From: Hirudinaria manillensis | Taxonomy: Eukaryota > Annelida > Clitellata > Hirudinida > Hirudinidae | Direction: 5' to 3' | Length of the DNA: 64,000 bases | Assembly (NCBI GenBank): GCA_034509925.1 | Contig: CM067530.1 | Coordinates: forward strand, 5,874,001-5,938,000 | Program-made: the position numbers and the translations under genes | Notes under the pieces: generated by a model | Seen by the model: the letters and a program-made list of their open reading frames with translations, nothing else | The model's database searches: none | What the model was told of the DNA's origin: nothing | In this document: positions 11,761 through 34,220 of the stretch, one piece after another | How the letters are laid out: every line of letters begins with the position of its first letter | How positions within the stretch are numbered: position 1 is the stretch's first letter

Positions 11761-14700
11761 ATGCTCAAGATGGATAAACAAGACAAAACAAATTTGGAAG
11801 AGATTGAAGATGATGACTTTGCCATCAACCCAAATTTGGGTGAGTTGTTTATTTGGATTAACCTTGTTTTACTTCTAATGTGCTTTCATTAACTTACTTT
11901 TGGATTATAATTTGCATTATAAAATGTTAGGCTTAGCATTGCTAATTGCTCAAATGATTACCATTTTTAGGCAATGGTTTTAGTGGGAATGCAGTTATTT
12001 TGGACATAAATTTTTTATTGTTCATTGTTAATAATTTTTTGCATTTATTTGAATTTGCTTTTAAGGTGATGTTAAAGATTCTGAAGACTCGGATAATGAT
12101 GAAACTGTTGATAAGGAAGAGGCTGCAGATAGCGATGATGAAGATGATGATGAACTTGAGAAATTTGTGTTTGGAGGAGAAGATGATATTGAGGGGGATT
12201 TTGATGAATTCATTGTTACACGAAAGGTGAGAGTGACTTGATTTTCAGTTTATTTACTTTTAGAAAATATATTTCAGCATAAAATTATACTTTAGAGGAA
12301 GGCTGATGATGTTGAAAATGTTCCGAAAAAACCAAAGTGGCACGATGAGGATGATAGAGTCGAGATGTGAGATGCAATTCTACATTGTCAATTGAATGTA
12401 TTTATGCACTTATAATATAATCTTCTATATAAATAAAAATGCAATGTGTGTTTGTAACATGCAAATGTTCTCTGAAAGTACTTAACCAATTGCTTTGAAA
12501 TTTTGACACAACATAGTACTCGATCAGGGGAGTGTTTTTATATAGGTTTTGTATATGTGCCACAACTATATCATGTAAAAATACGCTTTTTTCAAAAATC
12601 ATATTGAGCCACAGCAAAATGTGGCTGGGTACCACTAGTATAATATAACTAAAAATATAAGTCAATTTAATATTTAGATGTAATTTATTTCTAATTTTTT
12701 ATTATTCAATAGATCAAATGATGATCTGAAGCCTGCCTGGGCACAAAGAAAATCCAATGTGGATGAAGATGTTGATGATGATGATGATTCTGACACTGAA
12801 GGTAAATTTTGTTTAGGCTACTTTAAAATAGGGACAGAAAATATCATGATATTTAACAAAAATGGATATATATCACATGACACATATCAGCTAACACTGC
12901 TTTACATTTGACCATGTTTAACACCATTAATCAATAAATTGTTTGCAAACATTGAAGACAAAATCAATTGGAGAACTGGAGATTACATAACAAAGAGCAA
13001 GTTCATCTCTCACAACCACCTGGGTTTTCTGAAATGCATTGACATCAATAAGGAATGTCCTGCTAAAGTAAGACGGTTTAAAGACTTATTTTTTTATTCA
13101 ATGTTATTCTTAAATATTTTAGTTTGCATATTATTATTATTATTATTTTTTTTAATTGTCTTTTGTTCTCACTATTTCATTATGTTGTGCTCGGTCGTGT
13201 CTATGGTGATGTGCGTCGGCAGTGCCTTGACATCCTAGGACTTGGATAAAAAAGGCACTTAAAATATTTGAGGAATTGAATTGACAGTCGTTAGAAAATG
13301 TTCGGTTTTTTTGTTTAATTTTGTGCAAAATCATTTTCCGTCGCAGGGGAAAGTTCGAGTTTTGGAGTTCTTGTCGAAGGCACCTGTTGCTATTGTTGCC
13401 GGAGCCGACCAATCGTTGTCGTTGTTTCAGGTGAGTTTCAGGTGCTTTGAATGACTCAGTGCTGTTGTGATTGGTTTTTATTGGACATTGACGTGCTTTA
13501 TTCATGATTGGTGCTGGATATTTCTTAAGTGTTCTCTGTTGATGATCTAAACTGGAGGCAGTAATAATAACAATATTAATAATAATATTAATAATAACGA
13601 TATTAATAATAATATTAATAATAACGATATTAATAATAATATTAATAATAACGATATTAATAATAATATTAATAATAACGATATTAATAATAATATTAAT
13701 AATAACGATATTAATAATAATATTAATAATAACGCTATTAATAATATGAATTTTTATAGGTTGATGGGAAGACCAACTTGAAGGTTCAGACAGTCCTCTT
13801 TGAGAACTTCCCTGTATTTAGAGCCCACTTCAATGCAGATGGAAGTGAAATATTGGTCGGATCCGTGCATCCGTCTCTTCTTTCATACAACATGAATACT
13901 GGAAAAACAACTAAGTTCCATCTCAAAGGTTCTAATTTTCGAGAGTTTAATCGATTGAATGTTAATAGATTGATAAAGTTCCATTTGGATAGTAGAATTA
14001 ATTATGTTAATTTGCATAATTAAATGTTAGGTAAATTCAATTTTAATTTACTAACATCTAAATTATGTAAATTGAAGGAAACGAACTCATCAAAAACACG
14101 AAGTTGTTTGCCGTTTCTCCCGACGGCAAATACCTCGCAGTCGTAGGAAGTTTTGGTCACACGCACATCTTATCTGCGAAGGTTTTATATTTTAAATTGG
14201 TTTATTTTAAACTGCATGCATCCAAGTAGAAGTTTAATTAATTAATTATTAATAATAATTATTATTATACAATTTATATATACAATAGTTAATTACTTAA
14301 TTATTCAGTCTAAAAAGTGCCTGCAACTATTGAAAGCAGAAAGTGAAAACATTGAAGCTCTCACCTTTTCACCTGATGGCAGTGAACTGTACACTCATGG
14401 AGGTTCAAAATTTTATTAATATTTTTATAATTTATTTTATATAACCAGATGGAATTTCATTTATTACAATTTTTTTTTGATACATTATATAAATATATTT
14501 ATTATTTATATATATTACTTATCACATTTGTTTATTGTTGGACCAAACAGCTGACGGTGTCGTCCACATTTGGGATATGAAGTCATTCAAATGTTCACTG
14601 AGCTTTCAGGACGACGGATGCATTCTTGGTACTGCGATTGCTGTCTCGCCTGATGGAAAATTTCTTGCTACTGGGTATTTGAAATTAATTTGTTTTTGTA

Positions 14701-15344
14701 ATATTTGAAACCACATTAAATACTGGTTTTATTTTCAGGTCTTCGACTGGAGTGGTGAATATTTACGACAAATCTGCATTGAACTCGGCCAGGGCCACGG
14801 CTGCAAAGTACCAGACTCCACACCCGAAACCTCTGAAAGTCGTTGAAAATCTCGTGTCTGCTTGCACGAGTCTGGTGTTCAATCACACCAGTGAACTCTT
14901 GGCCATGGCCTCCAACTATGCAGACAATGCCTTGAAGATGGTTTGTCACTATTTTTTTTTTGACAAATTCTATTAAAATCAAATGGATTGCATAACAAAT
15001 CAAGCGATTGAAAGCATGACAAATAAAGTAATTTATTTGCTTAGTTTCAGGGAAGCCTTTAGATAATATGATGTGAAATGATGTTTAAATTGATTTTAAA
15101 AACATTTTAGCTGCACACCAGATCTATGACTGTTTATGCCAACTTTCCTTCTGTCACAAAGAACGTTGCAGTGCCTTATTCAATAGGATTCTCTCCAAAC
15201 AGTGGATACTTTGCAGTTGGAACCCACAGAGGAAGAGCACATCTGCACAGGTACTTCACCTCCATTTCCATCTTCCCATGTGACTGCTTCATTATTTTGA
15301 CTTTTCTATTCTATTTCAGGCTACAACATTATTCGGCATACTGA
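11761..15344 (+). CDS. UTP18: UTP18 homologue, U3 snoRNP-associated WD40 protein
   Basis: Thirteen coding exons join in phase: 11761-11839, 12066-12226, 12296-12366, 12713-12801, 12958-13067, 13347-13430, 13760-13928, 14078-14181, 14309-14402, 14551-14674, 14739-14940, 15111-15250 and 15320-15344. Total 1452 bases, 483 residues. The first ~140 residues are very acidic (SDDEDDDELEKF) with the family motifs KPKWHDEDD and LKPAWAQRK. The rest is a seven-blade WD40 propeller with motifs such as FAVSPDGKYLAV, HIWDMKSF and VSPDGKFLATGSSTG. UTP18 is a nucleolar subunit of the small-subunit processome (UTP-B) needed for 18S rRNA maturation and helps recruit the exosome via its acidic N-terminus. The length is close to the usual ~500-550 residues. 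An in-frame second Met lies at 11770. It is convergent with the esterase gene. Confidence 0.9.
12421..12638 (+). mobile_element. Helitron-like non-autonomous element in UTP18 intron 3
   Basis: The 218-base block starts with TC after an A (12420/12421) and ends with CTAG followed by T (12635-12638/12639), which is the A^T insertion pattern of Helitrons. A 7-bp stem (AGCCACA 12607-12613, TGTGGCT 12620-12626) with a 6-base loop lies 8 bases before the CTAG end, as Helitron 3' ends require. The 5' end TCTTCTATATAAATAAAAAT resembles known Helitron starts. It encodes no protein I recognise, so it would be mobilised in trans. It lies in an intron and does not disturb the reading frame. I judged it from end structure only. 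Confidence 0.6.
13563..13746 (+). repeat. 27-bp AT-rich tandem array in UTP18 intron 6
   Basis: About six to seven copies of a 27-bp unit built from AATAATAACGATATT and ATTAATAATAAT blocks sit just upstream of the exon at 13760. The only regular non-AT positions are the CG of the AACGAT core; one late copy reads AACGCT. Confidence 0.85.
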
Positions 15345-15622
15345 ACAAGATTGTTGTTAATATATAATATATATTTTATTTGTCTTTTTAGTGGTTTTTG
15401 GGTTATTGTATACAAGTTATGCTATATGTGGCATTTAATTCGGATTAACTGTATATTAAGCCGTTCGTTGGGACCGGGATTACTGAATTTTGACTGCGAT
15501 GACAACTTGCTTTGAGATTTTGACCATGATTACAAAAGTTACAAGCTAAGGATACCTTAAAGCTGAATTTACACTAAAATCATGGTTGATGAAAATGCAA
15601 TTTAAAATTATTGCAGTGCAGT
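15345..15622. other. Gap between convergent UTP18 and esterase genes
   Basis: 278 bases between the two stop codons, which face each other. It must hold both 3' UTRs. No AATAAA is obvious on the plus strand just after UTP18; the AT-rich stretch at 15360-15385 is the likely 3' end region. Confidence 0.4.
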
Positions 15623-18600
15623 TCAGTTCGGAGAGATTGTCTTGTTGATGCTGGGTTCGCTTTTTTGCTCGCCGGGTCTCAAATGCTTGCATTGTTTGAG
15701 GATAAGAAAAACCAATGCCTCAATTAACAAAACGGAAAATATGCAAGTTAGAATCGATGTTATAGCGATGTTGAGACAGCTCCTTTCAGTGACTTTGGAC
15801 CATTTCCCTTCCTGTTGGTTCAGTTGTGGAATTATGTCGCTCCAAAAAGCAACATATTCTGATCTTAAACCCGATTTCATCGACGAGTTTTTTGGGCGAT
15901 CGATTAGGTAATAATTGAGTTTGCTGCTTACGAAGGTTTCCCACTGGCCAATTCCACTTTTTTTCCTGCTGTTAGGATCGCTGGAATCAAGGATTTATTT
16001 AAGAAAGTTGTTGATGAATTACAAATTAGCATCGCTTCGGACGAGCGTCTTAAAGCATCGAGGAATTGCCAAACGTTAAACGAACGATCTTCATACTGGA
16101 CTCGGGCCAACTAACAAATTATTATTACTTGCATAAGCGGCAGCTTGGGTTTTGAAAAACCCTCGGGCACCAAAAATAAAATTTGGCCGTTGTGATTAAC
16201 ATATTGTTGGCGTCTGCGCGAAGGGAAATAGATAACATCATAGTGCCGATGCATTAAATAACACAAGAAAGCCCATACATTCGTTGACATCTTCACACCT
16301 CACCCTGTCTTGGCAAAGTTTGTCCAGAGCTTCATGATGTGCATACTGACTTCTTTGTCTTCTGGACTATAGCTCGACGATTCACTCTGACGTCTGGATA
16401 CATCATCGCCTCTGAATGGGAAGCCAAAGACATAGATCAACTCTATTTCGTGGTAGTTTTGCTGCCAAGATTTGTACTGATTGGAGGGCTTCTTGTGGTT
16501 GAAAACGTAGAAATATGTTGGCACACCACTATCTGTTACTTCACGAGCATAATTGAGACTTGGTACAATGAAAGCCATGTCAGCGCCAAACTGGTCCACA
16601 AACGAAGTGTTCATTTGATAATGGAAAATGTAATATTGGTTTTGAATTCATTCAGAATTGATCAACTGGCACGAAGTAAATAAACCACAGACACTTACGT
16701 TCATGTACTGTTGGCGTATTTCATCTGAGTCATTCAAAGCGGTAAAATTCGTATAGCGATAAACGGTGACATCCGCTGCCATTTCTCCATAACCATGCAG
16801 TTTCTCCATAACGTATTTCACATTCTCCTCGAACATTCTCATGTCCAAATCGCAACACAAGTTCTCCAAGGCAGTGGCTCCAAAAAGTTTTAAAATATTT
16901 CATGTTGATGGATTACAAAAGAATTCGAAAAATTTATCGTTAATTTAGAAAAGGGATTTGATAGGAAAGATAGGAGACTCGATGGATGTCGTATTCGTCG
17001 CCTAACAAAGTGACGGCTTTCGACGATAGTTTTGTTATTTCTACGTAGCTATAAGTAACGACACATTTTGGACTGGAATTGGGTCATTGTTTTTCGCTAT
17101 TAATCATTAAACTGCTAATCGATTGAAGTGCTTAATATTCGAGTGAATTTTGTTTACAACCTGCCAATCCGAATTCTTCGGCATAGAGTTCAAAGTAGAG
17201 AAAAATATGACGAGACCACTCGTCTGAAGCAACTCCGCTCATGAATCCATCGACGTGCAACTTGATTGGAGACTGAAAGAAGTTTGAGGGAATGATTTCA
17301 TCGTCAACTATAGGAAGGAGGTCATGCTTCGTTGGTTTGAGTGTTTCTAGCTGAAATTATAATGAAAAATACACATTTAGTAGCGTTCACAATGAGATAT
17401 CCCTGCCTCTAAGTAACCCTAAACCACGACGGGCCTTCAAATAAAGATCGATAAATCTTACTCCGTCCCCTTGCAACACACGAATATCCAAATCTTCCAT
17501 TTTAACGTGACGAAGGCATTCTGCAACTTCATCCAACGAACTTTGCTTGCATCCAATTTTCAGCGCCAAATTTCTCACGTAATTTTCGTAATCGACCGAC
17601 AAATTGGAATGGACTGCCCAAAATGAGAACGGAGAACCGCTTTGCATGATCGCCCTATGGATCAGACCTTTCGAAGTTAAATCGTTTCAAATTATAATCT
17701 TGTAATTCTGTTACAATTAAATTAATTTTAAGTTAGCAATTGCATGCTTACAACCAATATTTTGATTTTTATTTAACCCGTTTTAAATAGGAACGATGAG
17801 CGAGTTAATTACCGAGAGAGTTTTACGAGAAAAGGTCAAGTCACCGACCTTTTGTGGCAGGTGAAGCTGCTAAAATCCCAACGCTTGCAGCTCCTGCGCT
17901 GTTGCCAAATATTGTCACCTTGTTTGCATCACCACCGAAAAACTTGATATTTTTCTTGATCCACTTAAGTGCTTCGATTTGATCGAACAAACCCCAGTTA
18001 CCTTTGAGTGCAGCCGTGCGTGACGACAGAAAGCCTTCGCGGAACGAAAACGAAGTTTGTTGATTGTTCACATCATGCACGAGAAAATCTTTAAAGCGTG
18101 GAGCTAATTAGCTGCATTAAATTCTAAATAAATTAATTTAAAAAGCTTTTTTAAGTAGATAAAAGAAATTAAGTTTTTAAGTAGATAAAAGAAATTAAGT
18201 TTTTAAGTAGATAAAAGAAATTAAAACCTAGAACTCCTAATCTGTAGTTGATGGTGACTACGACGACTCCAAACTGTGCCAAGGTGTCTCCGATGAACTC
18301 ATTTCCGCTTCCTTCCAGATAGGAACCTCCGTGGATGTACATCATCACTGGCGAAAGGCTCGAGTTGTCGGGCTTTGAATTGAGGTTTATCACGAAATGA
18401 ATTATCGATTGCAATAATAAATAATGTAATTATTAATCAGTTATAACTGGCGGTAATGATTGAATTTAATATTCCCAACAAATAACGTCTTTCATTTTCG
18501 ACTATCGCTTAATGGAGATTCCCTGCGCGACGTAATTCAGCTTCGTTGAACTTCTATTTACTGAGAGGATTAAAGGAAAATTTCGTCTGGATCGATGATG

Positions 18601-19931
18601 ACAGGGGATTAAGGAGGCAGATAACACCGAGCTTGGACCACGTGACCTGCTGGAGATTTAGAGGCAGTTTCGCTTCGTCGGCATGCTTTCGTTGCTTAGC
18701 AACGCTCAATGTTTATTGTAATTATTTAATGTTTGTTATAACTGCTTGTTTAATGCTTATTATAACTACTTAATGGTTATTATAGCTATTTAATGCTGTT
18801 TATAATTTCATTTTTCTTTTACTTTGTTTAAGAATATTTATTCATTAATCGCTTTTAAAATGAGTCTCTTTGTAATGTTAATAAGATAAGATGTGATATG
18901 ATATGATATGATTTGATGTGATATGACATGATGTGATGTGATGTGATATGCCAATAGTAACATGGCATCAGAAGATGTCATCGCATTGGGACAACATTGT
19001 TTCTTAACAATATAACCTTAGCGGGAGTGTAAATGTTGAGATAAAGACAATCTTCGTCCTCGAATTGGTTTCCAACGAATCTCTGTGGACACGTGGCTTG
19101 GAATTTTGAAGCGTCCCTGGTGCCCACCCAGGGTTTGATGGGTTCGGGTTTCTAAATGAAATCGGAATTTACAGTCTTTATTTAATTTTTTAAAAATAAT
19201 TTGAGATTTCATCTCAAATTGAGTTGAATCATTTTGAATCGGATTAAAATTTGCAATCGATTTTTATAAAATTATCGAAAGTTTCATAAATATTCTCTTT
19301 ATAATATAATATACGCTTTAGACTCGAGTGTCACAAGAGATTATATTGTCTCTACATAATGTTCCGTGCATCGACTCTAATGGGTCGTCTCACAATTGTT
19401 TTAGCAGTTTTAAAATGTTTTCAAAAATGTTTCTAGCCTGGAATCGAAGTTTGTGCGTCGGTGGAGTTGCATATGGAACTCCGAGGAAATGATCGACAAG
19501 TGGAAACAGGTCCTCGCCAGTATCTGAAAGCACATTCCAAGACGTGTTCGTGAAGATCGATTTCTCATATTTTTTAAATTTCAGTTTTGTATTTCGTAGT
19601 GTTGTTCGAAGCTCATTTCTCAAAAAAAAAAATCGAAAAACGCCGCTTAGAAAATGTAAAAATTTATGCACGATACGTATTATGATTGATGATAGTTATG
19701 CATGAAAGTCTCCTGATTTTTCTCACCACTTCCAATTGAACCCGACCTTCTCTTTCCACGCAGTTTTCCAAGTGAAGTTGAGACGTAAACGTCGCTCCCT
19801 GAAATTCCTTCCCTCTGACCATCTTCAGTGGTAGGTGTGTCCAAATGATCGTCTATTAGTTGTCCAGCGGTTGATTCAAAATTAAGCACGATTAACAGAA
19901 TTGAAGCCCGGAAAGCTTTGCTAAACAACAT
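15623..19931 (-). CDS. Membrane-anchored type-B carboxylesterase, cholinesterase-like
   Basis: Ten exons join in phase: 19931-19727, 19523-19438, 19151-19017, 18372-18228, 18103-17849, 17667-17462, 17350-17161, 16877-16699, 16590-16304 and 15980-15623. Total 2046 bases, 681 residues. An N-terminal signal peptide ([16 protein letters not shown]) is followed by an alpha/beta-hydrolase domain with [11 protein letters not shown], the oxyanion loop [11 protein letters not shown] (~residue 155), nucleophile GNSAGA (Ser ~259), acidic residue in GVASDEWS (Glu ~388) and His in [12 protein letters not shown] (~514). FAKTGDPN and LRSEYVAFW mark the end of the domain. A hydrophobic span (~632-657, [18 protein letters not shown]) and a short cytoplasmic tail follow. 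The triad is complete, so it should be catalytic, unlike neuroligins. The Trp of the cholinesterase choline site is not visible before EDEDC, so a general esterase is more likely than acetylcholinesterase. Intron 2 appears to use a GC donor. Confidence 0.88.
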
Positions 19932-21814
19932 GATATTTCCTTCTCTGACTTAGAATAATGTCCGACTGAAATCCTGGTGAAGTTGAAATCAACTCCCACT
20001 CTCCTTAACCAATCCTCTCTTCAATGCGAATCTTCTCCTTTCACTCGTCAGCACGAAATCTTAAGTTGCGCGCGAGAGGACGCAACCAGCAAATCCTCTT
20101 CAGCGATATTTAAGTAAATTTACACAGTACCATAAGAGGATGTGTCTGAATAACAATCATAATTCTGACATATGAATATGTGCGAACCTTTGGAGAGGGG
20201 AGTGGTCTCATAGTGCATGCTTTTCACTCTTCCTGCCTTTGTGGTCTTGAGAAGCACGTTCGCTACTAATCGTGTGCGATGGTGGCCGAATCATATGGAC
20301 AGCGGGGGAGCGTGGATATTTGTCGTCCAGAGTAAAACTCTCAAATTTACGCCCCTTACCACTTAATGCCCGTCCCACTATCTCTGTTAGCATCCAACAG
20401 CATCTTACAACCTCAAATATCAGTGCACTGATATCTTTCCCGTCAACATCGGTGGCATAAAAGTCTAAAAAATCCAAGCACTTTCAATTGAATACATGTT
20501 AAACATCCATCTTCACTCATAAGAAGAGTTTCTGAGAACAAAGAGGCAGATATGACTTATCTGCACTTTAAGAAGTTGTTAGTTGATTTAAAAGAAATAT
20601 CATAAAAAGACCAACCTACCATGGAATTGCAATGCCCAAACAACACCATAAAACGTTGATTATAAATGTTCGTAAAGGAATAATTGAAAGTATTAGATGT
20701 TTTTGCTGAATAAAGATAATAATTTCAATATAAGTTCATGAAGTATTTTGAAAATCCATGTAGTTTGGTCTGGATTATTTCAATATTATTAAATCTTCAT
20801 TTAAAAAAAAACCTTGTTTTTTGTTTTTTTTTGTTCTTATTTTATTGTTCTGCTAGAGGATTTTGTCTGGTTTTTATCAGCTCTACTTTATGTGAAAATT
20901 ATTTCTTGGCATCAGGACATCCAAGCTTATCATAATGTCTAATGGCTCACGTCTAATGGCTCATGGCGAATTCATGTATAAGTCCTGGGGAGGACTCACT
21001 CTAGTACAAGCACATCTTCTGCATTCATAAATTTGTGATTGTACAAATTTGTTGCAAGCAAATCCATTGTTTTTTGAATTCGCACATCTGGCACTGGAAA
21101 ATCATGGCAAACCTGTTAGAATTGTAAATTCTTTTTGTTATACTTTATCTTTGGTGTTGCTCATTGGGCGCTAGTTTTCGTTTTAGGTTTAGCTGTTGAA
21201 TAAATTTAGTTTCTTTAGACTGAGGAGTTTACAACAAAACGGACAGAACTTATGCCTTGTCTTTTGGCGGCGAGGGGATGTGGAACACCTGGAAGTTTCA
21301 GCTTTTCCATATAATGATGGGATGCGACAGAAAGTGTTAATTTGATGAGCACCTTTATGAGTTTCTCAATTCTATCAATTATAATCATAATTAAACTGAT
21401 ACCTGTTTGTGATTTGCCAGACTTGTGAACTTTGCTCAAGGTTTTATTTAAAGTGCAGAAATAAACTTTAAAAAATAAGATCTCAGATAAAGTTTTTTCT
21501 CTCGACACAAATATATATGTGTGACCGAGGAAAACGATAGATGTAATTATTATCAAGTTCAATTTATTGAAAATTAGTGCTTTGCTATTGGCTACAGCCT
21601 TATTGGGTTTATGTAAAAATTAAATTAAAAATAATCTTAACTTAATTTTAATAATAATTAATTTACTGCATTAATCTAAGAGCAATGTAAATTAAGAAAT
21701 ATTATTTTTCTGGGAGTTAATGGGATTTGAACGTCGTTCTGCATCTTGTTTTGTTTACTTTGTTGAAGTTCGTTTCGGTTCGAGAAGTCTGGTTGCTACT
21801 GGCAAGTTGGGAAT
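19932..21814. other. Intergenic region between esterase and RNF2 starts
   Basis: Divergent arrangement: the esterase start (minus) and RNF2 start (plus) flank this 1.9 kb, so it should contain both promoters. A GC-richer block at 20200-20480 is open on both strands but no exon structure could be built. The minus-strand frame 21562-21215 is open for 115 codons with no recognised similarity. Direct copies of the phrase TAATGGCTCA occur at 20940-20965. Confidence 0.45.
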
Positions 21815-23441
21815 ATGGAACAACCTCCCGTGCAAAGCAAAGCTTGGGGTTTAAGTCCCTATGAAATGCATCGTACCCCTCAAGAAGCCATTACAGATAA
21901 CACTGAAATAGCTGTCTCACCGAGAAGTCTACACAACGAATTGATGTGCCCTATCTGTCTGGACATGCTGAAAAATACTATGACTACAAAGGAGTGTCTT
22001 CATAGGTTTGATTTAAGATTGGCTTCGCCATGACTTAATTTGAGTGATATAGTGCACAACTTAGTGACATGTTTTGTCAGTCTATTGCTTTTCCTGTCTT
22101 TATTTTATTGCATTAATTTCGCAATGTGATGTTTAAAACATGAAAATGTAAAGTTGTATAAAGAACAATACTGAGCTCTTTTACACATCTGAATGAGTTA
22201 AACTACTTACAAAAAAGAAATAGGGTTAGGGTTCATTTGGTTAAAATAGTTTAAAATTTATGCTAAATAAGGTATTAGTGGTTGGAAATCACAAACCAAG
22301 TAAATGCAAATCTTCAGGTTTTGCCAGGAGTGCATCATAACTGCACTGAGAAGTGGCAACAAGGAATGTCCAACATGCAGAAAGAAATTGGTGTCCAAAA
22401 GGTCCCTTAGGCCAGATCCAAACTTTGATGCCTTAATCTCGAAAATCTATCCAAGTCGTGACGAGTACGAGGCCCATCAGGAAAGGGTGCTAGCAAAACT
22501 GAAGCAATCCATGAATCCAGCTGCTCTGACTCAGAATATTGAAGAAGGTCTAAGACAGCAGGCTTTGAGCCGAAACCAGAGAAGGAAATTTGCAGACCAG
22601 GAGACGACTGATACTAACAGGAAACACAATCAGATGACTTCTGATGAATCTGCTGGAGAGAATTCCATCGGAGATGGCGTGTCCGAGGGAACTTCCGGAA
22701 GAAACATTCAAAGGTCGACCCCGGAGATAGAGCTGGTCTTCAAGTCCCACCCGTCTCAGCCCAATGCCGATGCCGTTCAAACCCGCTTCATCAAGACCAC
22801 ATCTAATGCGTCGGGTTAGTGACACTGTTTGTGATTACATTCGCAAGATCACTCAATATAATATGAGTAAAATATATTTGTTAAACGTTGCTCCATCTTT
22901 AATGTCTGACATTATCCCTCTTAATGCTCATATTAATTAAGTATTCATTACTCATTATCTAAGATAGTTGATTAAGTTACCTTTCGTTATTTTGTAAAAG
23001 TGGTATCACATAAATCTTGATATACAGTTGAGCACTTATCGAAATATCTGGCAATGAGGATTGCATTGGACAAGCAGAAAATAACTTCTGATGCAGGTTT
23101 GCACATCTTTTGTCTTTTTTCACAGCAGAACAACAATATACTTTCTAATCTAGTTGGTTCCACAAGTCATTTTTGCTGTGCTAGCCTGGAAGCAATTTTA
23201 TTTTTTTTGGCTCAATTTTAGCTACCTGTGCTATTTTGTTATGCCAATTTTGTGTATGTTACATAAACGGAAACATTACGCAGGAATGATGGAAGCCCCA
23301 CCGAACGACAAGTACCACATATTCATCTCAACTGGAGACGATCTGCTCCTCCTGCCTGAAAACCTTTCCCTCTCCCAAACGTGCGAGAAGTATTGGCACT
23401 CTACCAAGCCGATGGAACTCTATTACGCCCCGGAGAACTGA
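21815..23441 (+). CDS. RNF2: RING1/RNF2 E3 ubiquitin ligase of Polycomb complex PRC1
   Basis: Four exons join in phase: 21815-22005, 22318-22814, 23028-23096 and 23284-23441. Total 915 bases, 304 residues, slightly shorter than the ~336 of vertebrate RNF2. A C3HC4 RING finger spans residues ~45-84 ([24 protein letters not shown]). It is preceded by the family N-terminal segment ([16 protein letters not shown], an arm that contacts the PCGF partner) and followed by [19 protein letters not shown]. After a polar linker rich in Ser, Asn and Gly comes the C-terminal RAWUL domain ending [20 protein letters not shown], which binds CBX/RYBP proteins. The enzyme mono-ubiquitinates histone H2A in the nucleus. 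RING1 and RNF2 cannot be told apart in an invertebrate, which usually has one gene. The sequence at 23130-23155 is intronic and has an in-frame stop. Confidence 0.93.
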
Positions 23442-23586
23442 ATTACGAGGAACGACGTGTTTCATTCGAAGAGACTAAGTGGACAGACAAATGCTTTGTG
23501 ACTATTGTCAATATTGTTTTACAATTTTATTGTTATTGTCTTGCTGATACTTTCACTAAATGATTGATAAGTGTTACTTCTTCTGT

Positions 23587-34220
<10,634 letters not shown>

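Noticed and set aside
16129..16213. Possible extra esterase exon ([13 protein letters not shown]) between 16304 and 15980
   Set aside because: It has usable splice sites, but including it breaks the frame into the last exon; joining 16304 directly to 15980 gives FAKTGDPN and fits the family.
16591..16640. Esterase exon seemingly without an AG acceptor upstream of NTSFVDQFG
   Set aside because: An acceptor inside that stretch (GACCAG at 16591) gives a correct in-phase join to [10 protein letters not shown], so no unusual splicing is needed.
20208..20477. Minus-strand frame starting MDFLDFYATDVDGKDIS, resembling the start of glutathione peroxidase
   Set aside because: Only about 17 residues look similar, the rest does not, and no following exons were found.
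21215..21562. 115-codon minus-strand frame upstream of RNF2
   Set aside because: No domain, no clear splice partners, AT-driven hydrophobic start.
21720..21760. tRNA-like TTCAAAT loop on the minus strand near 21730
   Set aside because: The arms around it do not pair into a cloverleaf.
23130..23160. Continuation of RNF2 after the acceptor at 23128 (EQQYTF)
   Set aside because: The frame stops after six codons; the exon at 23284 joins in phase and gives the conserved C-terminus.
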